A stretch of DNA of 26,842 nucleotides, taken from assembly GCA_019314155.1 (NCBI GenBank), contig JAFCZV010000011.1, positions 1 through 26,842 of the forward strand, read 5' to 3'. Position 1 is the first letter of the stretch. Every line of letters starts with the position of its first letter. This document shows, in pieces, positions 15,764 to 23,895 of the stretch. The position numbers and the translations under genes were made by a program. This DNA comes from Deltaproteobacteria bacterium. GTDB taxonomy: Bacteria > Desulfobacterota > Desulfobacteria > Desulfobacterales > UBA11574. The notes under the pieces were generated by a model, which did no database searches, was not told the DNA's origin, and saw nothing but the letters and a program-made list of their open reading frames with translations.

Positions 15764-15792
15764 TTGACACACAGGCAGCTTTCCTCTATAAA
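15764..15792 (+). promoter_or_regulatory. Sigma70-type promoter for gyrA
   Basis: TTGACA (15764-15769), a 17-nt spacer, and TATAAA (15787-15792), close to the consensus. It lies in the 317 bp divergent gap between the AsmA-like gene and gyrA. The predicted transcript would start near 15799, giving gyrA an unusually long leader of about 210 nt. The rest of the gap shows no recognisable element. Confidence 0.65.
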
Positions 15793-16007
15793 CGATTCAT
15801 TAAGATCGAGCTGTAAAATCCCTTCGTGATTTTCCACAAAGGTGTTTCGCCGGTTTGAATACGGAAGTCCGATACGATCCAATTACGGATGAAATCGCAA
15901 AAAGCCTTTTTCCATAAAACCGAGGTGTCGTAGACGGCGAGATTAAAATAAAAAACATTGGAATTCGATTTTTTACGGATTCTCTATCAACAGAAGGTAA
16001 GGGGTAT

Positions 16008-18569
16008 ATGTTGCAATCTGAAAAAGTGGCCCAAATCAGTATCGAAAGCGAGATGAAAAAATCGTATCTCGATTATGCCATGAGTGTGATCATCGGCAGG
16101 GCGCTGCCCGAGGTCCGGGATGGGATGAAGCCGGTCCACCGACGCATACTGTATGCAATGAGAGATCTGAAAAACGACTGGAACAAGGCGTATAAAAAAT
16201 CGGCCCGTATCGTGGGGGATGTCATCGGCAAATATCATCCCCATGGCGATACCGCTGTGTACGATACCATTGTGCGGATGGCCCAGGAATTTTCTTTAAG
16301 GAATCCTTTGGTAGACGGCCAGGGAAACTTTGGGTCTGTGGATGGAGATCCTGCGGCAGCCATGCGGTATACGGAAATCAGAATGACGCGTCTGGCCCAT
16401 GAAATGTTGGAGGATTTGGACAGAGAGACTGTCGATTTCGTTCCCAATTATGATGAATCCTTGACAGAGCCGACCGTACTGCCTGCTAAGGTCCCTAATC
16501 TTTTGATCAACGGTTCAACGGGCATTGCTGTCGGCATGGCCACCAATATTCCACCGCATAATCTTTTTGAAGTCATTGAAGCCATAAAGGCCATCATCGA
16601 CAACCCTGAAATTACCTGGGAAAGGCTGCTGGATTACATTCCGGGTCCTGACTTTCCTACGGCCGGTATTATCTACGGTACTCAGGGGATTTATGATGCA
16701 TATCAAAGCGGCCGGGGCATTATTCGGATTCGCGCCAGAGCCATTGTGGAGAAAGACAAAAGAACCGGAAGAGAAACGATTGTTGTTACAGAGCTTCCAT
16801 ACCAGGTAAACAAGGCGAGGGTTATCCAAAAAATTGCCGATCTGATGAGAAACAAGCGGATCGAGGGGATACGGTATGTAAGGGACGAATCGGATCGGGA
16901 AGGAATGCGGATCGCACTCGGGTTGAAAAAAAATCAGTTTGCGGGAGTGATTATCAATCAGCTTTACAAACACACACAGTTGGAGAACAGCTTCGGAATT
17001 ATCTTTCTTGCGGTTGTGAACAACCAGCCTCAACTTCTTACCATAAAAGAAATCCTTGAGTATTTTATTCTTCACCGCAAGGAGATCGTTGTCCGGCGGA
17101 CCCAGTATGATCTGAAAAAAGCTGAAGCACGGGCTCACATACTCGAAGGCTTGAAAATCGCTTTAGAAAACCTCGATGACGTCGTTTTTCTGATCCGAGA
17201 GTCAAAAACACCCCGTGAGGCCAAAACAGGACTGATGGAGAGTTTCGACCTGACTGAAATTCAGGCCCAGGCTATACTCGACATGCGACTCCAGAGGCTC
17301 ACCGGGCTTGAACAGGAAAAAATCATCGAGGAATATAAAAATATTATCAAGGATATCGCCTGGTACAGGGAAATTCTCGGCAGTGAACGTATTGTGGAGA
17401 ATATTATCAAGGATGAACTTACGATGATACAAGAGGAGTTTGGAGACCCGCGCCGGACTGAGATTGTCGAATCTACAAAAGAGATAACTATTGAAGACAT
17501 GATCGTCGAAGAGGATATGGTTGTTACGATTTCAAAGACCGGCTATATAAAACGGAATCCGATTACCCTTTACCGGCAGCAACACCGGGGCGGCAAAGGT
17601 AAGACAGCCATGGGTGTTAAGGACGACGATTTTGTCGCCGACCTTTTTGTGGCCTCCACCCACCACACCTTCCTCTTTTTCACAAACCAGGGCAGGGTGT
17701 ATTGGTGCAAGGTATACGACATTCCACAAGCCGGCCGTGCCAGTCGCGGCAAGGCGATTGTTAATCTTCTTAATCTGGGTAAAGATGAAAAACTTACCAC
17801 AGTGCTTGCCGTGCCGTCATTTGAACCTGGGTATCATATTATAATGGCGACCCGAGGCGGCCTGATTAAAAAGACAGATCTCATGGCATTCTCCAGACCC
17901 AGGGTTGGCGGCATTATCGCCCTAAGTCTGCTTCCGGGTGACGAGTTGATTTCAGCACGGATTACTGATGGAACCCAGAACGTCTTTTTAGGATCTGTCA
18001 AGGGAAAATCGATCCGTTTCCACGAGTCTGATGTTCGACCTACGGGCCGTGTCGCAAGGGGCGTTCGGGGGTTGAGGCTTGATTCCGGAGACCGGATTGT
18101 TGGAATGGAAGTTTTAAGCCATGGCCAAACCCTGTTTGCTGCAACGGAAAACGGCTTTGGAAAGAGGACGTCCATCGACGAATATCCCCTTCAAAGACGC
18201 GGGGGAAAAGGTGTTATTACCATCAAGACCACCCGGAGAAACGGACTGGTGGTTGGGATACTTCTGGTGGATGAGCACGATGACCTGATGCTCATGGCCG
18301 ACTCCGGAAAGCTGATACGCATATCTGTGGCCGGTATTTCGGTCATCAGCCGTAACACTCAGGGAGTGAAGCTCATCGTAATGACTCCGGGAGAAAAGGT
18401 GGCCGGAGTGGTGAGACTGGCAGAAAAGGAAGATGATTTGATTGGCAAGGAAGATGGTTTGGCTGATAAAGAAGATGGTTTGCCAGAAAAGGAGGATGGT
18501 TTGGTTGATAAAGAAGATGGTTTGCCAGAAAAGGAGGATGGTTTGGTTGATAAAAAGGTGTCTGAATAG
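16008..18569 (+). CDS. gyrA: DNA gyrase subunit A
   Basis: Breakage-reunion subunit of type II topoisomerase, pairing with GyrB (not in the window) to introduce negative supercoils. The 853 residues include the N-terminal SYLDYAMSVIIGRALPEVRD, the active-site Tyr 121 in AAMRYTEIR, and the quinolone-pocket segment YHPHGDTAVYD, where T82 and D86 equal E. coli S83 and D87. The C-terminal beta-pinwheel starts near residue 500. The canonical GyrA-box position reads QHRGGKG (525-531), and a perfect QRRGGKG occurs in the last blade (729-735). After residue 806 there is a low-complexity acidic tail of six 7-residue repeats, then KKVSE. AAGGGG lies 3 nt before the ATG. It overlaps gpsA by one base. 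Confidence 0.97.
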   Translation: MLQSEKVAQISIESEMKKSYLDYAMSVIIGRALPEVRDGMKPVHRRILYAMRDLKNDWNKAYKKSARIVGDVIGKYHPHGDTAVYDTIVRMAQEFSLRNPLVDGQGNFGSVDGDPAAAMRYTEIRMTRLAHEMLEDLDRETVDFVPNYDESLTEPTVLPAKVPNLLINGSTGIAVGMATNIPPHNLFEVIEAIKAIIDNPEITWERLLDYIPGPDFPTAGIIYGTQGIYDAYQSGRGIIRIRARAIVEKDKRTGRETIVVTELPYQVNKARVIQKIADLMRNKRIEGIRYVRDESDREGMRIALGLKKNQFAGVIINQLYKHTQLENSFGIIFLAVVNNQPQLLTIKEILEYFILHRKEIVVRRTQYDLKKAEARAHILEGLKIALENLDDVVFLIRESKTPREAKTGLMESFDLTEIQAQAILDMRLQRLTGLEQEKIIEEYKNIIKDIAWYREILGSERIVENIIKDELTMIQEEFGDPRRTEIVESTKEITIEDMIVEEDMVVTISKTGYIKRNPITLYRQQHRGGKGKTAMGVKDDDFVADLFVASTHHTFLFFTNQGRVYWCKVYDIPQAGRASRGKAIVNLLNLGKDEKLTTVLAVPSFEPGYHIIMATRGGLIKKTDLMAFSRPRVGGIIALSLLPGDELISARITDGTQNVFLGSVKGKSIRFHESDVRPTGRVARGVRGLRLDSGDRIVGMEVLSHGQTLFAATENGFGKRTSIDEYPLQRRGGKGVITIKTTRRNGLVVGILLVDEHDDLMLMADSGKLIRISVAGISVISRNTQGVKLIVMTPGEKVAGVVRLAEKEDDLIGKEDGLADKEDGLPEKEDGLVDKEDGLPEKEDGLVDKKVSE
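18426..18551 (+). repeat. Six 21-bp tandem repeats encoding the GyrA tail
   Basis: Six consecutive 7-residue units, residues 807-848: KEDDLIG, KEDGLAD, KEDGLPE, KEDGLVD, KEDGLPE, KEDGLVD. The last four form two near-identical 42-bp blocks, so the array looks recently expanded, while the first two are more diverged. All units are 21 bp, so gain or loss would keep the frame. Confidence 0.9.
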
Positions 18570-19603
18570 TGAACACACAGGTAGATGTGAATAAAATAAA
18601 AATTGGTGTCGTAGGCGCCGGAAGCTGGGGTACCGCCTTGGCCAACCTTCTGGGGCAGAAAGGTTTTAAGATAGATTTGTGGGTGTTCGAAAAGGAAGTA
18701 AAAGAACAGATCGAATCATCCGGAGAGAACAAAGTTTTTCTTCCCGGCGTTTCCCTTTCAAGGAATATATTCCCTTCCAACGATCTATCATGCGTTGTCA
18801 ACGGAAAAGATCTTGTGCTGGTTGTGGTGCCGTCACATGTTATGCGGGAGACAGGGAAAAAGATCCAGGGCGATATCTCTCCGGATACGATCATCGTGTC
18901 GGCATCTAAAGGGATCGAGAATAAGACACACTTGACCATGTCCGGCGTACTGAGGGAGATTCTTCATGACACGCCGGAAGATTCTTTTGCGGTTCTTTCA
19001 GGGCCGAGTTTTGCACGGGAAGTTGCCGGGAAAATTCCCACCGTTGTTGTTGCCGCATCCAAGGATCAGAACGTTGCAGAATTTGTTCAGCATGTATTTG
19101 CAACGCCATATTTCAGGGTTTACACAAACAACGACATGATCGGCGTTGAACTGGGCGGTGCTGTAAAAAATGTTATTGCCATTGCTTCCGGAACCATAGA
19201 AGGTCTTGGGCTTGGGCTAAATGCGAGGGCAGCCCTTATTACCAGAGGTCTGACAGAGATTCGTCGCCTGGGATTGAAGCTTGGCGCCAACCCGAGGACT
19301 TTTGCCGGAATAGCCGGTGTCGGCGACCTGGTTCTAACCTGCATCGGAGATATTAGCAGAAACTACACCGTCGGGAAAAAAATAGGGGAGGGGATGAAGT
19401 TAAATGAGATCCTCTCTGAAATGCGAATGGTGGCGGAAGGGGTAAAAACAGCCAAGTCGATTTACAACCTGTCACGAAAGCTTGGCGTCGAAATGCCCAT
19501 TTGCCATGAAGTATATCGGATTCTTTACGACGATCTTTCCCCCAAAGAGGCTGTACACAGATTGATGACACGCACCCTAAAACACGAGCTGGATGAGGTG
19601 TAA
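18569..19603 (+). CDS. gpsA: Glycerol-3-phosphate dehydrogenase [NAD(P)+]
   Basis: Reduces dihydroxyacetone phosphate to sn-glycerol-3-phosphate for phospholipid synthesis; cytosolic. The 344-residue length is typical. The cofactor motif GAGSWGTALANLLG is at residues 16-29, followed by VVVPSHVMRE, LSGPSFAREV, the catalytic-lysine segment GGAVKNVIAIASG, LGLNARAALITRGLTEI and FAGIAGVGDLVLTC, all characteristic of GpsA. It begins with GTG sharing one base with the gyrA TAG stop (18567-18571), with AAGG 11 nt before, so translation is probably coupled to gyrA. radC follows after 6 nt. Confidence 0.97.
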   Translation: MNTQVDVNKIKIGVVGAGSWGTALANLLGQKGFKIDLWVFEKEVKEQIESSGENKVFLPGVSLSRNIFPSNDLSCVVNGKDLVLVVVPSHVMRETGKKIQGDISPDTIIVSASKGIENKTHLTMSGVLREILHDTPEDSFAVLSGPSFAREVAGKIPTVVVAASKDQNVAEFVQHVFATPYFRVYTNNDMIGVELGGAVKNVIAIASGTIEGLGLGLNARAALITRGLTEIRRLGLKLGANPRTFAGIAGVGDLVLTCIGDISRNYTVGKKIGEGMKLNEILSEMRMVAEGVKTAKSIYNLSRKLGVEMPICHEVYRILYDDLSPKEAVHRLMTRTLKHELDEV

Positions 19604-19609
19604 ACCGAG

Positions 19610-20338
19610 ATGGGGTACGAAAATATTCGGCCCAATAAGGGAGAAGGACACCGGAAGAGACTTCGGGACAAATTTCTTGATTCAGGTCTGACCGGATTTC
19701 ATGACTATGAGATTGTTGAACTGCTACTGACACTGGCGATGCCGCGTAAAGACTGCAAGGATGCCGCAAAGGCCGCCATGAGACAATTCAAAACCCTCCA
19801 GGGCGTGCTTGAAGCTTCTCCAAAAGCACTTTGTGAGGTTCCAGGGATCGGTCCAAAAAATCTATTCGGAATCAAGTTGATCAAGGCGGTGGCGGACCGC
19901 TACCTTAAAAAACGCCTGTTGCACAAAGACGTCCTCAACAACTCCAAGGAACTTTTCGAATATCTTTACCACAGCATAAGGGATAAGAACCGAGAATGCT
20001 TTAATGTTGTTTTTCTCGATGCAAAAAACAGAGTTGCCGCAACGGAGACACTCTTTGAAGGGACTTTAACCGCCAGTTCGGTTTATCCAAGAGAAGTGGT
20101 TCTTGCCGCCCTTAATCATCATGCTGCTGCGCTGATTTTCGCCCATAATCATCCTTCGGGCGACCCGAAGCCGTCCCAGGAAGACGTGGCTATTACACGC
20201 CAGCTCGTTTTTGCGTGCAAGGTGGTCGGCATAACGGTTCATGAACATCTCATCATAGGGAACAATCGTTACTTTAGTTTTGCGGATGAAGGTTACATTT
20301 CCCGGATGAATCGCGAATATGATATGCAGAACAAGTAA
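19610..20338 (+). CDS. radC: RadC family protein (JAB/MPN domain)
   Basis: A 242-residue RadC homologue. An N-terminal helix-hairpin-helix region (VPGIGPKNL, residues 77-85) precedes the JAB/MPN metalloprotease-like domain, with E150 and the metal motif H179-N-H181-P-S-G-D185. The family was once linked to DNA repair, but its biochemical role is still unclear. Nothing nearby suggests a prophage or integrated element, so this appears to be the chromosomal housekeeping copy. It starts 6 nt after gpsA; GAGG near the end of gpsA can serve as its ribosome binding site. Confidence 0.95.
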   Translation: MGYENIRPNKGEGHRKRLRDKFLDSGLTGFHDYEIVELLLTLAMPRKDCKDAAKAAMRQFKTLQGVLEASPKALCEVPGIGPKNLFGIKLIKAVADRYLKKRLLHKDVLNNSKELFEYLYHSIRDKNRECFNVVFLDAKNRVAATETLFEGTLTASSVYPREVVLAALNHHAAALIFAHNHPSGDPKPSQEDVAITRQLVFACKVVGITVHEHLIIGNNRYFSFADEGYISRMNREYDMQNK

Positions 20339-20371
20339 TGTTAGAGTCAACTGTCCGGCAACCGAAAAGAA

Positions 20372-20647
20372 ATGAATGATATCAAAGAAAAATATCCAGA
20401 CTGTTTCGGGCAGTTGGAAAAGGTTTTTCCTAAAGGACCGGACGATCTAAGAAACACACCGGAGACGTGTCTGGAATGCGCGTACAAAACAGCATGTTTG
20501 CGATCCGCCATGGAGGGATCCGACGGACTGAAGGTCAGGGAAGAAATTGTCGATAGGGCGTATCGATCCGGCATTTTGAGCTTTTTTCAAAGATGGTCCC
20601 AAAAGAAAGACCTTCAGCAGAAACTCAATAAGAAGATGAAACCCTAA
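20372..20647 (+). CDS. Small conserved-looking protein with C-x2-C-x5-C motif
   Basis: A 91-residue protein I cannot name. It has C11 and a compact cluster C33-x2-C36-x5-C42 (TCLECAYKTACL) that could hold zinc or an iron-sulfur cluster, followed by a charged helical C-terminus ending in KKMKP. It starts 33 nt after radC in the same direction and with similar codon use, so it likely belongs to the gyrA-gpsA-radC operon. The ribosome site is weak (AAAAGA). A gap of 139 nt without a gene or clear terminator separates it from pgk. Confidence 0.65.
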   Translation: MNDIKEKYPDCFGQLEKVFPKGPDDLRNTPETCLECAYKTACLRSAMEGSDGLKVREEIVDRAYRSGILSFFQRWSQKKDLQQKLNKKMKP

Positions 20648-20786
20648 TTTCAGACCTTGTAAATAATGACAGATTACGGGGATAATTTTGGACAAAACGC
20701 TCCATTTCTAATCAAAGAGTTGGATTCAAAGGTTCAGAGATGGCAGGCGTGGTGTTGCGAACCGACTTGGGACAAGAGGAGGCTTT

Positions 20787-21968
20787 ATGAAAACCATAAA
20801 AGATGTAGATATTTCAGGTAAAAGGGTCTTTATCCGGGTCGATTTTAATGTTCCCCTGGACATACATCAGAACATCGTTGATGATTCCCGAATTCGGGCT
20901 GTGTTGCGAACCCTGGAATATGCCCTGGACCATAACGCCAAACTGATCATCGCCTCACATATCGGGAGACCAAACGGGAAGATCGTGCCTGAAATGAGCC
21001 TTTCTCTCGTGGCCAAGCGCCTGGGCAGACTCCTTGGAAAAGATATTGTCATGGCCAATGACTGTATCGGTTCGGATGTAAAAACGCTTATAGATCGAAT
21101 GAAACCGGCCGATATTGTCCTGCTCGAGAATTTACGGTACCATTCCGAAGAGCAGAAAAATGAAGATACATTTGCAAAGGAACTGGCTGAGCTCTGCGAT
21201 GTTTACATAAATGACGCCTTTGCCGTATCTCACCGGATCAATGCATCGGTGGTTGCCATAACAAAATTCGCGCCGGTATCGGCAGCAGGATTTTTGCTTC
21301 AAAAGGAACTTTTCTATTTTAAAAATGCGCTGGCTGATCCGAAACGTCCGCTTGTTGCCATTTTGGGGGGATCAAAGGTGTCCAGCAAAATAGACGCATT
21401 GGAAAATATGCTCCACCATGTTAACAAGTTCATCATCGGCGGTGCCATGGCAAATACTTTCCTTAAAAGCGCCGGCTACGATATGGGAAAATCAAAGGTG
21501 GAAATGAATCTTATTGGAGTTGCCACCTCTGTTATGAAAAAGGCGGCCGAACGGGGCATAAAGTTTTATCTTCCGGTGGATGCTGTGGTGGCAAGCGATT
21601 TTGATGCCGGAGCTGAAATAAAAATTGTCCCGATTCAGGAGATTCCTGAAAGTTGGATAGCTTTGGATATCGGTCCTGCCACATCTCTGCTATATTCCCA
21701 GGCGTTATATGATGCAAAGACCATTATCTGGAACGGTCCTATGGGCGTATTTGAGATGGAGGCCTTCAGCCGGGGAACATTTGCTATGGCGCATAGCGTG
21801 GCCAATTCTTATGCTCTTTCTATCGTTGGCGGTGGTGACACAGATGTTGCCATACACCAAAGCGGCGAAACCGATAGAATTACCTATATTTCCACCGGTG
21901 GAGGAGCCTTCCTCGCCCTCATGGAAGGGAAAACTTTGCCGGCTGTAGCTGCACTGGATAATACTTAA
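20787..21968 (+). CDS. pgk: Phosphoglycerate kinase
   Basis: Interconverts 1,3-bisphosphoglycerate and 3-phosphoglycerate with ADP/ATP in glycolysis and gluconeogenesis. The 393 residues carry the N-terminal signature KRVFIRVDFNVPLD (12-25), ASHIGRPNGK, VLLENLRYHSEE, YINDAFAVSHR, the nucleotide-site AILGGSKVSSKI, IWNGPMGVFE, and the C-terminal VGGGDTDVAI and STGGGAFLALMEGK. GAGGAGG lies 4 nt before the ATG, a strong ribosome binding site. It is not next to gapA or other glycolytic genes in the window; a TVP38-family gene follows after 17 nt. Confidence 0.97.
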   Translation: MKTIKDVDISGKRVFIRVDFNVPLDIHQNIVDDSRIRAVLRTLEYALDHNAKLIIASHIGRPNGKIVPEMSLSLVAKRLGRLLGKDIVMANDCIGSDVKTLIDRMKPADIVLLENLRYHSEEQKNEDTFAKELAELCDVYINDAFAVSHRINASVVAITKFAPVSAAGFLLQKELFYFKNALADPKRPLVAILGGSKVSSKIDALENMLHHVNKFIIGGAMANTFLKSAGYDMGKSKVEMNLIGVATSVMKKAAERGIKFYLPVDAVVASDFDAGAEIKIVPIQEIPESWIALDIGPATSLLYSQALYDAKTIIWNGPMGVFEMEAFSRGTFAMAHSVANSYALSIVGGGDTDVAIHQSGETDRITYISTGGGAFLALMEGKTLPAVAALDNT

Positions 21969-21985
21969 CCCGAAAAAATCTATCG

Positions 21986-22696
21986 ATGTCTCTTAAGGCT
22001 TTTTCCCGAAAATACAGTATTCTCTTTATCGCGGTCTTTTGCGCCCTTGTTTTTCTGGGATATGTGAACCGAACCTTCCTGTGGGGAAACATCACCGCTT
22101 TCTACCAATTTTTTACGGACAGAGATCAGATCAAAGTCTTTATCGCTTCTTTTGGCAGCGGCGCACCTTTAGTTTTCATTATCATTCAGATACTTCAGGT
22201 GCTCCTGGCACCGTTTCCAGGTGAAGCCACAGGCTTTATCGGAGGGTTTTTGTTCGGCCCGGCAAAGGGATTTTTATATTCGAGTGTCGGCCTGACCCTA
22301 GGATCGCTGCTAAATTTTTCAATCGGTCGTTTTTTAGGAAAACATTATGTCAGGAAGCTTATTCCCGCTCGTCAACTGGAAGGTCTGGACAGGATTGTTA
22401 AACGCCAGGGCGTCATCGTTCTGTTCGCCTTATTCGTTTTTCCCGGCTTTCCTAAAGACTACCTGTGCTTATTTCTCGGATTGAGCGCCATACCTTTAAC
22501 GGTTTTCATGGTGATTGCAACCATCGGACGGATGCCGGGAACATTGATGCTAAGTCTTCAAGGTTCGTATATTTTTGAACAGAGATACGGACTGTTTGTA
22601 TTGATCATGGGTGTAAGCCTTATCGTCGTTTTTCTGGCTTACATCTATAGAGATCCCTTGTATCGATGGCTTGAAAGATTTAACGGGAACCGTTGA
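21986..22696 (+). CDS. TVP38/TMEM64 family membrane protein (second copy)
   Basis: A 236-residue polytopic membrane protein. The N-terminal segment SILFIAVFCALVFLGYV is followed by the family core (PFPGEATGFIGGFLFGPAKG, LGSLLNFSIGRFLGKHYVRK, and ALFVFPGFPKDYLCLFLGLS) and a last hydrophobic segment LFVLIMGVSLIVVFLAYIY. It is clearly diverged from the paralogue at 2686-3384. It starts 17 nt after the pgk stop, so it is probably co-transcribed with it, although its own ribosome site is poor. No transported substrate can be inferred. Confidence 0.88.
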   Translation: MSLKAFSRKYSILFIAVFCALVFLGYVNRTFLWGNITAFYQFFTDRDQIKVFIASFGSGAPLVFIIIQILQVLLAPFPGEATGFIGGFLFGPAKGFLYSSVGLTLGSLLNFSIGRFLGKHYVRKLIPARQLEGLDRIVKRQGVIVLFALFVFPGFPKDYLCLFLGLSAIPLTVFMVIATIGRMPGTLMLSLQGSYIFEQRYGLFVLIMGVSLIVVFLAYIYRDPLYRWLERFNGNR

Positions 22697-22796
22697 ACCT
22701 TAGGTTAGTCGTTGACGTTTTTATAAATTAGTGCTATTAAAAGAAAAAATGAACAAAAACCTAAATTGAGCAAGCCTTTCCACATGAGGCAAACCG

Positions 22797-22803
22797 AAAG
22801 GAG
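22797..22803 (+). promoter_or_regulatory. Ribosome binding site supporting a TTG start
   Basis: AAAGGAG, 6 nt before TTG at 22810. No in-frame ATG or GTG exists upstream before the stop at 22762, so this site fixes the unusual start of the following gene. Confidence 0.6.
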
Positions 22804-22809
22804 CGGAGG

Positions 22810-23874
22810 TTGGCATTCTGGTGCGTAAGAGAAGAGCTGAGTCAGAAAAATAGACTCCGGCGTTCTTATTACGAGTTGCTGCGAGATGAGCTGGATCAGC
22901 AGATGCTTCAGTATGCGCTGATCGATTCTTATAATAATTTTGTTCTTAAAAAGACCCCGTATCCGTTTGTTGAAAAGCGGGAGCTGAAGCCCCGTGCACG
23001 TATTCCGGCTGTTGAATATGAATGTCAAAATGCTTTTCTGGTTATTTTTTTTGAAGATAGCATCCCTGCGATTCACAAAAAATATATCCGATTTTATCAA
23101 ACCAACAAAACCACCAAGGCCAATCTTCTCCGGTATGAAACCCTGCCGCTTTCGGGTAAATTTGATAGAAAACAGAAATACCTGGAGTCTGCCCATTTTA
23201 ACGAATTGATGCAGATTCTACTGCCCGTCGATTATGCACTCCTCATCCAGAGGGATACCGCCAGCAAAAAAAAGAACCGATTCAGCCTTTCACATTTTCA
23301 TGTGAAAATCGACTGGTGGCCCATTGCAGATGCAGCCGAAGATCTGGCTGTCAGCCTTCGATATATCTCAAAGGATTTGTATGAACGAGGAGATAAGTAC
23401 GGCGAAGATATTCAGAAAAAATTTTTTGAGTATTACTGTGTTCCTTTTGAAGTGGGCGGCCGAAGGACGGCCGCTATTGTTGCGGCCCAGTATTTAAAGA
23501 AAATTTCGTGTATTTCCACCATTTATGCCGGAAGCAGCGAGTCGAGGGCATTGATACGGATTTCAGAAAGGGGTGTTTCAAAATCGATTTTAATGAAACT
23601 GACGGATAATGAAATGGACCAGATTGCAGAAACAAATAACATGACGCCCCGCACCTTCAAAAAAAATTATGTAACGACCCGAACAAAAAACAAAGGTGTC
23701 TGTATTTTCCAGGCAACATACTCCTTTACCAGTCGCGGCAGACCGCCGGACGACGGCAAATTGCGGGACATCAAACCCGACTTGAATTGGCTGACGGTAG
23801 GAGGACAGCATATTCTGCCGAAACCGGGTGTATGGAAGTATCCTCCGATTTCTTTGAATTTTATATACACCTAA
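22810..23874 (+). CDS. Uncharacterised 354-residue protein
   Basis: I do not recognise this protein. It starts at TTG with a good AAAGGAG site and runs 354 residues with no signal peptide and no membrane segment, so it looks cytoplasmic. The N-terminus (about 1-45) is a highly charged helix (NRLRRSYYELLRDELDQQML). The middle has mixed alpha/beta character (ECQNAFLVIFFEDSIPAIHK; SHFHVKIDWWPIADAAEDLA). The region around 215-270 (GGRRTAAIVAAQYLKKIS; STIYAGSSESRALIRISERG) is the most compact, with a possible small-molecule or nucleic-acid binding character. Codon use resembles its neighbours and the frame is clean, so it is likely a real gene. It stands 113 nt after the TVP38 gene and converges with the PBP gene 21 bp away. 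Confidence 0.72.
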   Translation: MAFWCVREELSQKNRLRRSYYELLRDELDQQMLQYALIDSYNNFVLKKTPYPFVEKRELKPRARIPAVEYECQNAFLVIFFEDSIPAIHKKYIRFYQTNKTTKANLLRYETLPLSGKFDRKQKYLESAHFNELMQILLPVDYALLIQRDTASKKKNRFSLSHFHVKIDWWPIADAAEDLAVSLRYISKDLYERGDKYGEDIQKKFFEYYCVPFEVGGRRTAAIVAAQYLKKISCISTIYAGSSESRALIRISERGVSKSILMKLTDNEMDQIAETNNMTPRTFKKNYVTTRTKNKGVCIFQATYSFTSRGRPPDDGKLRDIKPDLNWLTVGGQHILPKPGVWKYPPISLNFIYT

Positions 23875-23895
23875 ACCATCTTTTTTAAACAGCTT

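Noticed and set aside
16515..17138. 207-codon minus-strand frame inside gyrA
   Set aside because: Antisense shadow of a highly conserved gene with no family features.
18426..18551. CRISPR-like array
   Set aside because: The 21-bp units are contiguous, without spacers, and are in-frame codons of gyrA.
18114..18939. Long minus-strand frames opposite the end of gyrA and start of gpsA
   Set aside because: Their repetitive peptide (NQTILLFWQT-like units) is just the antisense of the GyrA heptads.
19610..20338. radC as a sign of a mobile island or prophage
   Set aside because: It is packed between gpsA and a small gene in a housekeeping cluster, with no integrase, attachment site or phage gene nearby.
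22705..23196. 163-codon minus-strand frame opposite the unknown protein
   Set aside because: The plus-strand frame is twice as long, has a good ribosome site and better composition; the minus frame has neither.
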